A DNA stretch of 22,693 nt. Source: an uncultured Bacillota bacterium. GTDB lineage: Bacteria; Bacillota_A; Clostridia; Peptostreptococcales; Anaerovoracaceae. Numbering within the stretch: position 1 is the first letter of the stretch; each line of letters begins with the position of its first letter. A model generated the notes under the pieces. The model was not told the DNA's origin. It ran no database searches and worked only from the letters and a program-made list of their open reading frames with translations. The stretch is taken from assembly GCA_946628525.1 (NCBI GenBank), contig CAMOWO010000002.1, forward strand, positions 1 through 22,693, in the 5' to 3' direction. Both the position numbers and the translations under genes were made by a program. Below are positions 1 through 6,418 of this stretch, in pieces.

Positions 1-387
1 GCTCTTGTTTTCCTCATCCAAAGCGTCCGCGTCTTTCAGCTGCCCGGCCAGTTCTTCGAACCGGTAGACGTCGATGTCCTGATAGAGCTCGTCGTTCCAC
101 CGGTAGACGTTGTTTACCGTAGTGATGATATCCCCCAGTTCATAAGGCTTCAGGTCTTTACGGAGACGGCTGACCAAAGTGTTGAGGCCGGATGACGGAT
201 TGATGGAATCGTCGTCCCCCCAAAGGTATTCGAACAGATCTGCGTTGGTGAACTTGGAGTCCCTGTTCACCAGCAGGTACTGCAGAAGCGCCGTTTTCTT
301 TTTTGAATTCCCCAAAGCCGGCAGGATGCTCTCCCCGTCCAGGGTGATCTCGAATCTGCCAAGAAGGCATACTTTCAGTTCTGCCAT
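1..387 (-). CDS. SARP/BTAD-family transcriptional regulator (partial, 3' end outside window)
   Basis: Reading the minus strand from the ATG at 385-387 gives 129 codons open to the window edge, starting MAELKVCLLGRFEITLDGE. The 'LLGRFEITLDG' opening, then 'KTALLQYLLVNRDSKF', 'LFEYLWGDD' and 'LNTLVSRLRKDLK', is the pattern of the OmpR-like winged-helix domain of SARP-type activators (about residues 1-95). A BTAD helical repeat region appears to begin near residue 105 ('DVYRFEELAGQL'). A GAAAGG ribosome site lies 8 nt before the ATG. The gene starts 15 nt after the pilT stop and looks like the next gene of the pilus operon. Family members are DNA-binding regulators, often with long C-terminal sensory or ATPase domains, which cannot be seen here. 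Its target is unknown; placement suggests control of the pilus genes or of a surface-linked response. Confidence 0.8.
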   Translation of the reverse strand, partial: MAELKVCLLGRFEITLDGESILPALGNSKKKTALLQYLLVNRDSKFTNADLFEYLWGDDDSINPSSGLNTLVSRLRKDLKPYELGDIITTVNNVYRWNDELYQDIDVYRFEELAGQLKDADALDEENKS

Positions 388-402
388 CGTCTTACACCTT
401 TC

Positions 403-1464
403 CTATCTTAATCTGCGTTTCAGCGCGTCAGGGTTGAAACTGTGTGCAAGGGCTGCATCGGCATCGATGAGCCCGTCGTTATACATTTTGAGAAGGCTGC
501 TTTCCATCGTCACCATGCCCTCGCCCGCGTAGGTCTGCATCGCGGACTCGATCTGATGCGTTTTGGATTCCCGGACCATCGTTCGGATGGCAGGGTTGGC
601 GATCATGACCTCGAAGGCCGGACGAAGGGCTCCTTCGTTCGTTCTGATGAGCTGCTGGGAGATGACGCCGCGAAGCACCATCGAGAGCTGGAGCCTGATC
701 TGTGGCTGCATCTCTGCGGAGAATCCGTCCACGATCCTGTCGATGGTGTTACTGGCCCCGAGAGTGTGGAGAGTACTCAGGACGAGATGTCCTGTCTCAG
801 CAGCCGTCATGGCGATGCTGATGGATTCAGGATCTCGGAGCTCTCCCACCAAAATGACGTCGGGAGCCTGCCGCAGGGCCGCTCTCAGCGCAGCACCGTA
901 ATCCTTTGTATCCAGCGAGATCTCACGCTGGCTCACGATGCTCTTTTTGTGCGGATGGAGGAACTCGATAGGGTCCTCCAGCGTGATGATATGATCGGCT
1001 CTCGTGGAGTTGATCTTATCGATGATGCAGGACAGCGTGACGGATTTGCCGCTGCCGGCAGGGCCCGTAACGAGGACGAGACCCTTTGTGAAATCGGCGA
1101 AATCCACGATCTGCTGCGGGATGTGATAGGCCGCAGGATCCGGGAGCTCGAAGGAGATGACCCTCACCACTGCGGAGAGGGAACCCCTCTGTTTGTACAT
1201 GTTGGCTCTGAAGCGAGCCACCCCCGGAATGGCGAAGCTCAGGTCGTCATCGCCTTCCTCCTCCACTTTTGAACGAGTCGTGTTCCCGGCCAGGGCGTAC
1301 ATGCCGTTTATCAGCTCCCGCGTGTCGTCGGGGAGCATCTTCTCCTCAGAGAAGTTTACGAATTCTCCGTGGATCTTAAAGGACACCGGATGACCGGCAA
1401 CGATAAAGATGTCTGCTGCGCCGCGTTCTTTGGCGCTTGTCAATATTTCTCTGAGATCTGCCAT
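403..1464 (-). CDS. pilT: Type IV pilus retraction ATPase PilT
   Basis: This 353-residue protein has the full secretion-ATPase core: Walker A GPAGSGKS (134-141), an acidic Asp-box stretch TLEDPIE (161-167), Walker B VILVGELRD (203-211) and the His box GHLVLSTLHT (225-234). The C-terminal AIRTMVRESKTHQIESAMQ (about 292-310) matches the AIRNLIRE motif that marks PilT rather than PilB or GspE. PilT forms a cytoplasmic hexamer that powers pilus retraction in twitching and DNA uptake. Its length is normal for PilT. The start is 4 nt after the stop of the preceding gene, with GTGGAG as ribosome site. No extension ATPase (PilB) is visible in this window, so either PilB lies elsewhere or this enzyme has a broader role; that part is inference. 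Confidence 0.93.
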   Translation of the reverse strand: MADLREILTSAKERGAADIFIVAGHPVSFKIHGEFVNFSEEKMLPDDTRELINGMYALAGNTTRSKVEEEGDDDLSFAIPGVARFRANMYKQRGSLSAVVRVISFELPDPAAYHIPQQIVDFADFTKGLVLVTGPAGSGKSVTLSCIIDKINSTRADHIITLEDPIEFLHPHKKSIVSQREISLDTKDYGAALRAALRQAPDVILVGELRDPESISIAMTAAETGHLVLSTLHTLGASNTIDRIVDGFSAEMQPQIRLQLSMVLRGVISQQLIRTNEGALRPAFEVMIANPAIRTMVRESKTHQIESAMQTYAGEGMVTMESSLLKMYNDGLIDADAALAHSFNPDALKRRLR

Positions 1465-1468
1465 TTCA

Positions 1469-1915
1469 TTACTCCACTGCCCAGGTCAGGATCCGGACTT
1501 TCTTATTCTCAACATCAGCTTCAACTTGTAATTCCTGTTTCTTATTTATGGCGATGCGGAAGGAAACGTAGCTTCCCTTCTGTGTCACATCGATATTTCC
1601 TGCATCCGTCTCGTAGACGGCCTTGACGCCGTTTATCTCAGCAGGCTTGGCCTTGCCCCGGGCGATCTTGTCCAAAAGATCTGCCGCCTCCGACTCTGCG
1701 GCGTAGTAGTTGTCGCAGTAGGTCTTGCTCTTCTGGCTCAGCTCCATCTTGGAGTCCGCCGAAATATAGGTGAGGGCCGCAAAGCATGCGATCACCAGCA
1801 CGATGAGGGCGATGAGCACGGAAGCCACGCCGGTGCCCAGGTATGTGCGCCCGTTTTCTTTTCTCGGGTAACGTCTCGTGATGCGTTCCGTAAGGGTCGG
1901 CTTGTTCTGCATCAT
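1469..1915 (-). CDS. Single-pass membrane protein, PilX-like minor pilus component candidate
   Basis: The 148-residue product has a basic cytoplasmic N-terminus (about 1-27), one hydrophobic helix (about 28-50, 'VASVLIALIVLVIACFAAL') and an extracellular domain. Just after the helix comes 'YCDNYYAAESEAADLLDKI', which resembles the 'YYAAEAG' stretch seen after the helix in PilX-type minor pilins. No classical prepilin cleavage motif (Gly followed four residues later by Glu at the helix start) can be found. The ATG overlaps the stop of the upstream gene (ATGA), with a GGGGGG ribosome site, so the two are probably translationally coupled. Position between other small membrane proteins and pilT supports a pilus role. 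The exact function is not recognised. Confidence 0.7.
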   Translation of the reverse strand: MMQNKPTLTERITRRYPRKENGRTYLGTGVASVLIALIVLVIACFAALTYISADSKMELSQKSKTYCDNYYAAESEAADLLDKIARGKAKPAEINGVKAVYETDAGNIDVTQKGSYVSFRIAINKKQELQVEADVENKKVRILTWAVE

Positions 1916-2352
1916 TTCTGCCCCCCTTCCTTCACTGATTTGAGATCCAGTTCATAGACCACGGTGCTGTCCTCGTTGTCCCTGATGAGGATGCCGTAGA
2001 GCCACAGATTGTGGGAGGCCTCCTTCGTCACCGTCGCCGTATAGGCCGCGCTCGTCTTTGAAGCGGGGTTCATATTTTCATCCATGTACAAAGTGAGGGT
2101 GTCTTCTTCCGTCTCGTAGGAAGCTCTTCCGCCCATGCGGGTCGCAGATCTTGTGAGGTTGCCGTTCTCCGCTTTGAGGGTCTCCGCGATAGAGGTGGTC
2201 TTCACCACGGCTTTGCTCAAAGCTTCCGCGTCCTGCGCCTGCCCGGAGGCTTTGACGAACATGTAGGTGCAGGTCACCGCCGCGAAAAGGAAGAAGGCCA
2301 GAAGGATGGACAGTTCCAAAAGCAGGAGGGATTTGCCGGACATCTTAGTCAT
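1912..2352 (-). CDS. Single-pass membrane protein, minor pilin candidate
   Basis: I start this 146-residue protein at the ATG at 2352 (MTKMSGKS) because a strong GGGAGGTGG site stands 7 nt upstream; longer reading frames extend into the preceding gene without a ribosome site. It begins MSGKSLLLLELSILLAFFLF: a Gly, a leucine-rich run and a Glu inside the hydrophobic helix, a loose echo of the prepilin leader 'GFSLLELL', but the Glu falls at +7 from the Gly instead of +5. The helix covers about residues 8-30, and a mixed polar domain of about 115 residues follows. It overlaps both neighbours by a few bases, so it is translated from the same message. No family could be named with certainty. Confidence 0.7.
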   Translation of the reverse strand: MTKMSGKSLLLLELSILLAFFLFAAVTCTYMFVKASGQAQDAEALSKAVVKTTSIAETLKAENGNLTRSATRMGGRASYETEEDTLTLYMDENMNPASKTSAAYTATVTKEASHNLWLYGILIRDNEDSTVVYELDLKSVKEGGQK

Positions 2353-2830
2353 TTGCGCCACCTCCCGCCAGATGCATATTGATGCCGGAGACGGCACCAT
2401 CCTTGTCTGTCATGACGACTTGGAGAAGATCGTCTCCGGAGATCCGAAAGTCCACCGACTGCATCTCCATGATCTCCTGCCCGTACTCCGGAGCCACCTT
2501 GTTTCCTTCAAGCACCGTGACTTCTTTGAGAGCGTCCTCGTAGACGTAGAACCAGGTCTCCAGGTCTTTGCCGCCGGATCTTGAGCCCATGACGAGGGCC
2601 GGCACGCCGGCCTCCAGATCTTCGATGCGGACCTTGGACTTGTCCTCGCACTGGCGCACCTTCTGGGCGAAGTACAGGGACGCGGTATCCAGGTTCTGCC
2701 CGTTGGTGCCGGTGCTGGAGGTCCTGTACACGTTGACCCCCAGGAGGGCGAGCATAACAGAAGACAGGGCAAAAAGCCCCACGAGCACAACTATGAAAAT
2801 GATGTCTACATAGTGTTTCTTCTTTTCCAT
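2345..2830 (-). CDS. Pilus-cluster membrane protein, resembles DUF4860
   Basis: This is a roughly 161-residue protein with a short basic start (MEKKKHYVD), one hydrophobic helix (about 10-33) and an outside domain containing 'SLYFAQKVRQCEDKSKV'. The arrangement, including the 'AQKVRQC' stretch after the helix, resembles DUF4860, a family of unknown function, as I remember it; this was not searched. I chose the ATG at 2830. A TTG at 2848 in the same frame would add six residues and overlap the upstream stop, but neither start has a convincing ribosome site (a weak GAAGTG precedes the ATG), so the start is uncertain. The gene sits among pilin-like genes and probably encodes a pilus or pilus-assembly subunit. 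Confidence 0.68.
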   Translation of the reverse strand: MEKKKHYVDIIFIVVLVGLFALSSVMLALLGVNVYRTSSTGTNGQNLDTASLYFAQKVRQCEDKSKVRIEDLEAGVPALVMGSRSGGKDLETWFYVYEDALKEVTVLEGNKVAPEYGQEIMEMQSVDFRISGDDLLQVVMTDKDGAVSGINMHLAGGGAND

Positions 2831-2840
2831 GTCACTTCGA

Positions 2841-3146
2841 TCATTCAATAGGGAAAACGGTTATTTCAGGCACCAGATTGGAGCCGATAAATACGTAGTG
2901 ATAGACGTAGTCGTCTTTGTTCAGCGTGAGCATGTAGTTGTCGACCAGGTAGTCGATCTTCTCAGGGTATGCCCCCTCCAGCGCATAGCACTGCACGGCG
3001 TACTTGCGGACCGTGTCTTCTGCCATCTTCACATCTTCCGAGGTGTAGGTCGCCTTCATGTGGGTGCCCATCCAGGAAATGCCGCCGATGAGGAGGACGA
3101 AGCAAAGGGCCGCCGCGATTATGGAAATTTTGCGTCTTCCGGTCAT
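2841..3146 (-). CDS. Short pilin-like membrane protein
   Basis: The 101-residue product has a basic N-terminus (MTGRRK), a hydrophobic helix (about 7-26) and a compact domain reading 'DTVRKYAVQCYALEGAYPE' followed by 'YLVDNYMLTLNKDDYVYHY'. The helix, then a region where tyrosine residues and 'EGAYPE' precede a strand-rich end, recalls GspG-like pseudopilins, in which '...YPxxL' follows the long helix. As in its neighbours, no Gly/Glu prepilin peptidase site is present in front of the helix. It starts 10 nt after the stop of the PilC homologue with a GGAGG site ('GGAGGACGCC'). As the first small subunit after the platform gene it is the best candidate for a major pilin, by position only. Confidence 0.68.
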   Translation of the reverse strand: MTGRRKISIIAAALCFVLLIGGISWMGTHMKATYTSEDVKMAEDTVRKYAVQCYALEGAYPEKIDYLVDNYMLTLNKDDYVYHYVFIGSNLVPEITVFPIE

Positions 3147-3155
3147 GGCGTCCTC

Positions 3156-4208
3156 CTAGACAGATGTCATGATGTTCATGAGAGGGATCATGATGCTCAA
3201 AAGTATGCCGCCCACCAGCAGAGACATGACGATGACCAGTGTCGGCTCGATGACCCCGAGGACGGAGTTGATCTTCTCATTGATCTCGTCCGTGTACCTG
3301 TCGGCGATGAGGTCCATCATGGCGTCCGTGCGGCCGGCTTTCTCTCCGGCTGCCAGAAGGGACGGGTAGGTCCCCTCAAGGAGTCCCGCCTCGCTGACGG
3401 ATTCCGCAAAGGTCTTGCCCGTCATCATGTCTTCTGATATCTTGCTGCATTTATCCTTGATCCAGGCCGACTCTGTCATCTCCGCCGTCATTTCCACCGC
3501 ATGATCCAGAAGTACGCCTCCGGAGAGGAGGAGGGCCATGCTGTAGGCGAAGTTTCCTGCCTGGGATTTTCTCTGAAGTGATTTCATGAATGGGATAGAG
3601 GCGATCAGTCCCTTGCCGTCTCCGTCGGAGCTCAGGACCTTGCCGGCATTGATGAACGCCGCCACAAGGAGGATGAGGATGAGCACCAGGATCCCGATGA
3701 GGACAGCAGAAAAGGTGCTGCTCTCCGTCACCAGCTTGAGGATCAACGGCATCTTCGCTCCCGTCTCCCTAAAAACAGCGCCGAAGAGAGGCAGCACTTT
3801 GATGATGAGCACCGCCAGCACGCAAAACATCACGGCGATCATGATCAGTGGGAAGGTGAGGGCGTTCTTGATGGATTTGCCCAAAGAGTCCTGCCGCTCA
3901 TAGTAGACCGCCAGCCCGTCCAAAACCTGCTCCATCTTGCCCGACGTCTGTCCGATGTCGATCATCCGCACCGCGTGCTGCGGGAACTTCTCCGTTTCGG
4001 AGATGGCATCCGTCAGGGTGCAGCCTTCGTCCACCTTTCGGCCGATGGCCTCGCAAAGCTCTTTTTTTCTCTTTTCGGTGGAGTTGTCCGCCATGATATA
4101 GAGAGCCTCGCCCATGCTGATCCCGCTCTCGAAGAGAAGGGAGAGCTCCCTGAAAAAGACGGCCATCTCCATTGGCTTTAGTTCATTGCTGCTTTTGCGT
4201 GGTCCCAT
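3156..4208 (-). CDS. Type II secretion/type IV pilus platform protein (GspF/PilC family)
   Basis: The 350-residue protein carries two T2SSF repeats. The first (about 15-135) has 'FFRELSLLFESGISMGEAL' and 'MIDIGQTSGKMEQVLDGLA'. The second (about 215-340) has 'NFAYSMALLLSGGVLLDHA' and 'LLAAGEKAGRTDAMMDLIA'. Membrane segments lie near 117-140, 165-187 and 320-345. PilC/GspF sits in the inner membrane and links the ATPase to pilin movement. It is slightly shorter than most PilC proteins (about 400) because the N-terminal cytoplasmic extension is brief. The start at 4208 has a clear GGAGG site 5 nt upstream. The gene lies 40 nt after the transglutaminase-like gene and is followed closely by the small subunits. 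Confidence 0.9.
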   Translation of the reverse strand: MGPRKSSNELKPMEMAVFFRELSLLFESGISMGEALYIMADNSTEKRKKELCEAIGRKVDEGCTLTDAISETEKFPQHAVRMIDIGQTSGKMEQVLDGLAVYYERQDSLGKSIKNALTFPLIMIAVMFCVLAVLIIKVLPLFGAVFRETGAKMPLILKLVTESSTFSAVLIGILVLILILLVAAFINAGKVLSSDGDGKGLIASIPFMKSLQRKSQAGNFAYSMALLLSGGVLLDHAVEMTAEMTESAWIKDKCSKISEDMMTGKTFAESVSEAGLLEGTYPSLLAAGEKAGRTDAMMDLIADRYTDEINEKINSVLGVIEPTLVIVMSLLVGGILLSIMIPLMNIMTSV

Positions 4209-4224
4209 AAGTGCCTCCGCTTAT

Positions 4225-4269
4225 CAATAGAAATAAAGTTCGTGATTATTAATAGAAGTAAAGTGCGTG
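4225..4269. repeat. Imperfect 20-bp direct repeat at the end of the transglutaminase gene
   Basis: Positions 4225-4244 and 4250-4269 read caatagaaataaagttcgtg and taatagaagtaaagtgcgtg, matching at 17 of 20 positions with a 25-bp period. The right copy is the last codons and stop of the transglutaminase-like gene (His-Ala-Leu-Tyr-Phe-Tyr-stop on the minus strand). The left copy is a decayed duplicate in the intergenic gap before the PilC homologue. It is most simply a small tandem duplication by slippage. Confidence 0.75.
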
Positions 4270-5187
4270 GTATTTGTCCTGATTGTTGACATAGTAGGAT
4301 TCTGCGTCCGATCCTCCGGAAGCGGCATACGTCGGATCCATGAGGGTCCACTCGGTGCCGTCGAATTCGATGACGTTCTCGATCCAGCCCACATCGGAGA
4401 TGTAAACGCTGATCCATGCGTGATACACGTCTCCGGAATAGCCGACCACGAGTTTTGTAGGAATATTCCTGATCCTCAGCATAGCACTCATCAGGGAGGA
4501 GTAGTCGAAGCAGATCCCCTTCTTGGTCTCTATCGTGTTATCGAGGGTCGGGATGTATCCCGGCTCGACCGTCTCTGCAAGGTCGTAGTCGTAGGAGATG
4601 TTCTCCGTGACGTAATTGTAGACATCCTGGACGACCTGAAGCTGGGTGCCGGAATCCTTCGTCACTTCGTAGGTCAGATCCACCACCTTGTCGCCCTTAT
4701 CGAAATCCACGTAGTTGTTCGGATAGCGGAACGGGAGAGTGTCATCCTTGAGTTTCACATCCACTGTCTCGGCACAGACCTGGACGTACTGATCGTCCAC
4801 TACATTCTCGTAGACTTCGACGTTGTATTTGCCGTCACCGCATGAGAACGGAAAGACCATGTATCCGGCTTTCTTGTGAAGATCGTACGTGTATGTGTTC
4901 CCGTCACACTTGAGCTGGAGCTTGACTTTGTCGCTGTCTCCCTTGTACTTGATGCATATGTACCCGTCATCCGTGTTGGAGGCATCGATCTCGGCAAGGT
5001 TGTTTCCCAGCACCTTGTCTCCCGGCATGGAAGGAACGACGAAGTCGCTCGTATCCACAGGTACGTCCCCTATATCAGTACTGCCCGAACCACCTGAGCC
5101 GCCGCATCCGGTGAAAAAAAGACAGCTGCCAAGCATGATAAGCGCTGCAAAAAGCGCGATAGACTTCCTCGATTTACCTTTACCCAT
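4249..5187 (-). CDS. Transglutaminase-fold lipoprotein
   Basis: The product has 312 residues from the ATG at 5187, chosen because GGGAG lies 9 nt upstream and because the N-terminus is then a lipoprotein signal: MGKGKSRK, a hydrophobic stretch, then FTGC followed by a Gly/Ser linker (the FTGC is a somewhat relaxed lipobox). The C-terminal half is a transglutaminase-like domain with a complete triad: Cys226 in KGICFDYSSL, His256 in VYHAWISVY and Asp284 in TLMDPTY. Such bacterial domains act as cysteine proteases, amidases or crosslinkers outside the cell. The middle region (about 60-165) looks like a beta-rich binding domain. It is the first gene of the pilus operon, 41-44 nt behind the promoter start region, so a role in pilus or surface-protein processing is plausible but unproved. 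Confidence 0.85.
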   Translation of the reverse strand: MGKGKSRKSIALFAALIMLGSCLFFTGCGGSGGSGSTDIGDVPVDTSDFVVPSMPGDKVLGNNLAEIDASNTDDGYICIKYKGDSDKVKLQLKCDGNTYTYDLHKKAGYMVFPFSCGDGKYNVEVYENVVDDQYVQVCAETVDVKLKDDTLPFRYPNNYVDFDKGDKVVDLTYEVTKDSGTQLQVVQDVYNYVTENISYDYDLAETVEPGYIPTLDNTIETKKGICFDYSSLMSAMLRIRNIPTKLVVGYSGDVYHAWISVYISDVGWIENVIEFDGTEWTLMDPTYAASGGSDAESYYVNNQDKYHALYFY

Positions 5188-5233
5188 ATCAGTGATCTCC
5201 CAATGCATTGATATACGATAGTTACATATAATT

Positions 5234-5262
5234 ATTCTACCAAAAAATGGCGGGAGTAGCAA
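5234..5262 (-). promoter_or_regulatory. Promoter of the transglutaminase-pilus operon
   Basis: On the minus strand TTGCTA (plus 5257-5262) is followed by a 17-bp spacer and TAGAAT (plus 5234-5239). This is 4/6 and 5/6 to the sigma-A consensus with ideal spacing. The start of transcription would be near 5227, giving a 5' leader of about 40 nt before the lipoprotein ATG. Confidence 0.6.
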
Positions 5263-5287
5263 GAATCTGCCGATGTATACAGCAGCA

Positions 5288-5348
5288 GGACAGGGGCAGC
5301 TCCGCAGAGAGGAACCGGCAGGTGCCCGTCCCGAGGACTTAAAGCCGG
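5288..5348. other. Structured intergenic segment with two competing hairpins
   Basis: Fold A pairs GGAC (5288-5291) and GGGCA (5294-5298) with TGCCC (5323-5327) and GTCC (5328-5331). Fold B pairs CCGGC (5315-5319) with GCCGG (5344-5348) around a small GTCC-CGA-GGAC hairpin (5328-5338). The two cannot form together. The segment lies between the divergent promoters at 5234-5262 and 5403-5411, so neither of these would transcribe it. It could be a small RNA with its own promoter or a DNA-level site; no known RNA family is recognised. Confidence 0.3.
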
Positions 5349-5402
5349 AGCGGACACATCCCCCCAGACTACACAATTCCAACACATGCGCCATCTAAAG
5401 TG

Positions 5403-5411
5403 TGCTATAAT
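5403..5411 (+). promoter_or_regulatory. Extended -10 promoter of the ftsB-rnmV-rsmA operon
   Basis: TGCTATAAT is a perfect extended -10 (TGn-TATAAT). No good -35 box is seen 17 bp upstream, which extended -10 promoters do not need. The predicted start of transcription, 7 nt after the hexamer, falls at about 5418, on the A of the first ATG of the operon. Confidence 0.65.
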
Positions 5412-5417
5412 TGTCCC

Positions 5418-5882
5418 ATGAGTAAAACCAGAAGAAGCACCGAATTCAAGAATAACAGCCGTGTCATAGACATGGATGAGGCCAGACAGAAGCGGCAGGC
5501 GAAGCGCAAGGTTCAGAGAGAGGCGAGAATGAAGCGCGAAGCGGCGAAAGTCAGAGAGCCTCAGACGAGAGGCAAGCGAGCGATCCGCCGGAAGAAAAAC
5601 AGGAACCGGCTTTTGGCAGTGCTTGTCGTTCTTGTGGTGCTCGGAGTTGTGGCCGGCGCCGGCGTACGAGTCGCGACGCTTCTCGGGGAGAAGAACCAGT
5701 TGGAAGCCCAGCATGAAGCTTTGCTCAACGAGAAGGCGGAGCTGGAGCAGAAGATCGAGAATTCGAAAGACAAGCAGGCTTTGGAGGACGCAGCAAGGCA
5801 GGAACTCAGATTGATCAAACCGGGAGAGACACTGTACATGTTCCCGGCAGGTTTTGGACAGGATAAGAACGAAAGCGAATGA
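5418..5882 (+). CDS. FtsB/DivIC-like septum formation initiator
   Basis: The 154-residue bitopic protein has a very basic cytoplasmic tail (1-63, many Arg and Lys), one membrane helix (about 64-83), a coiled coil (about 88-122, 'NQLEAQHEALLNEKAELEQK') and the short conserved end 'LEDAARQELRLIKPGETLY'. This is the FtsB/DivIC plan, a divisome subunit that works with FtsL and DivIB/FtsQ. The start is debatable. ATG 5418 directly follows the -10 box and has no ribosome site. In-frame ATG 5529 has GAGG 5 nt upstream and would give 117 residues, a usual size. I keep 5418 because the skipped part (NSRVIDMDEARQKRQAKRK) looks like coding sequence typical of clostridial homologues. It overlaps rnmV by 4 nt. 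Confidence 0.8.
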   Translation: MSKTRRSTEFKNNSRVIDMDEARQKRQAKRKVQREARMKREAAKVREPQTRGKRAIRRKKNRNRLLAVLVVLVVLGVVAGAGVRVATLLGEKNQLEAQHEALLNEKAELEQKIENSKDKQALEDAARQELRLIKPGETLYMFPAGFGQDKNESE

Positions 5883-6418
5883 AGATAAAAGAAATCATAG
5901 TAGTCGAAGGAAGAGATGACACCGCAGCGGTGAAGCAAGCCGTGGATGCGGTCACCATAGAGACCCACGGATTCGGCATCGCCCGGCATACGTGGGAGCT
6001 CATCGATGAAGCGGCGAAGGGGCCGGGGATCATCGTGTTCACAGACCCCGACCACGCAGGGGAGCAGATCAGAAGAAGGATCCTGGGGAAGTATCCCGAT
6101 GCGAAGGAGGCCTTCCTCCACAGAGATGATGCCACAAAAAAAGGTGACATCGGCATCGAGAACGCATCGCCTCAGGCCATCCGGGAGGCCCTGGAGAAGG
6201 CGCACTGCACCTGCGAAGAAGAGAGCAGAAACGAGATCACTTTGGAGCAGCTGGCCCAGGCAGGCCTTGCAGGCGGTCCCGGCTCATCCCAGCGGAGAGC
6301 GGCCGCAGGCAAGAAACTGGGCGTGGGCTACGCCAACAGCAAGACGTTCCTGGCACGGCTCAACAGGTTCGGGATAACCTGGGAGCAGCTCCAGGAAGCT
6401 TTGGAGAATCAGGAATAA
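5879..6418 (+). CDS. rnmV: Ribonuclease M5
   Basis: This 179-residue protein opens with the Toprim signature: KEIIVVEGRDD (catalytic Glu10 and the Asp pair 13-14) and later VFTDPDHAGEQIR (Asp56, Asp58), the metal-binding acidic residues. RNase M5 performs the last trimming of 5S rRNA precursor, docking with ribosomal protein L18. The C-terminal half with 'GGPGSSQRRAAAGKKLGVGY' and 'FLARLNRFGITWEQLQEAL' matches the rest of the family. Length is normal. The ATG overlaps the ftsB-like stop (ATGA), and the gene abuts rsmA, the usual rnmV-rsmA pairing in Firmicutes. Confidence 0.95.
   Translation: MKIKEIIVVEGRDDTAAVKQAVDAVTIETHGFGIARHTWELIDEAAKGPGIIVFTDPDHAGEQIRRRILGKYPDAKEAFLHRDDATKKGDIGIENASPQAIREALEKAHCTCEEESRNEITLEQLAQAGLAGGPGSSQRRAAAGKKLGVGYANSKTFLARLNRFGITWEQLQEALENQE

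Noticed and set aside
442..1272. Open frame of 276 codons on the plus strand
   Set aside because: It is antisense to pilT, whose ATPase motifs are complete.
5188..5394. N-terminal extension of the transglutaminase-like gene
   Set aside because: The frame is open, but it runs through the operon promoter, and the lipoprotein signal and ribosome site fix the start at 5187.
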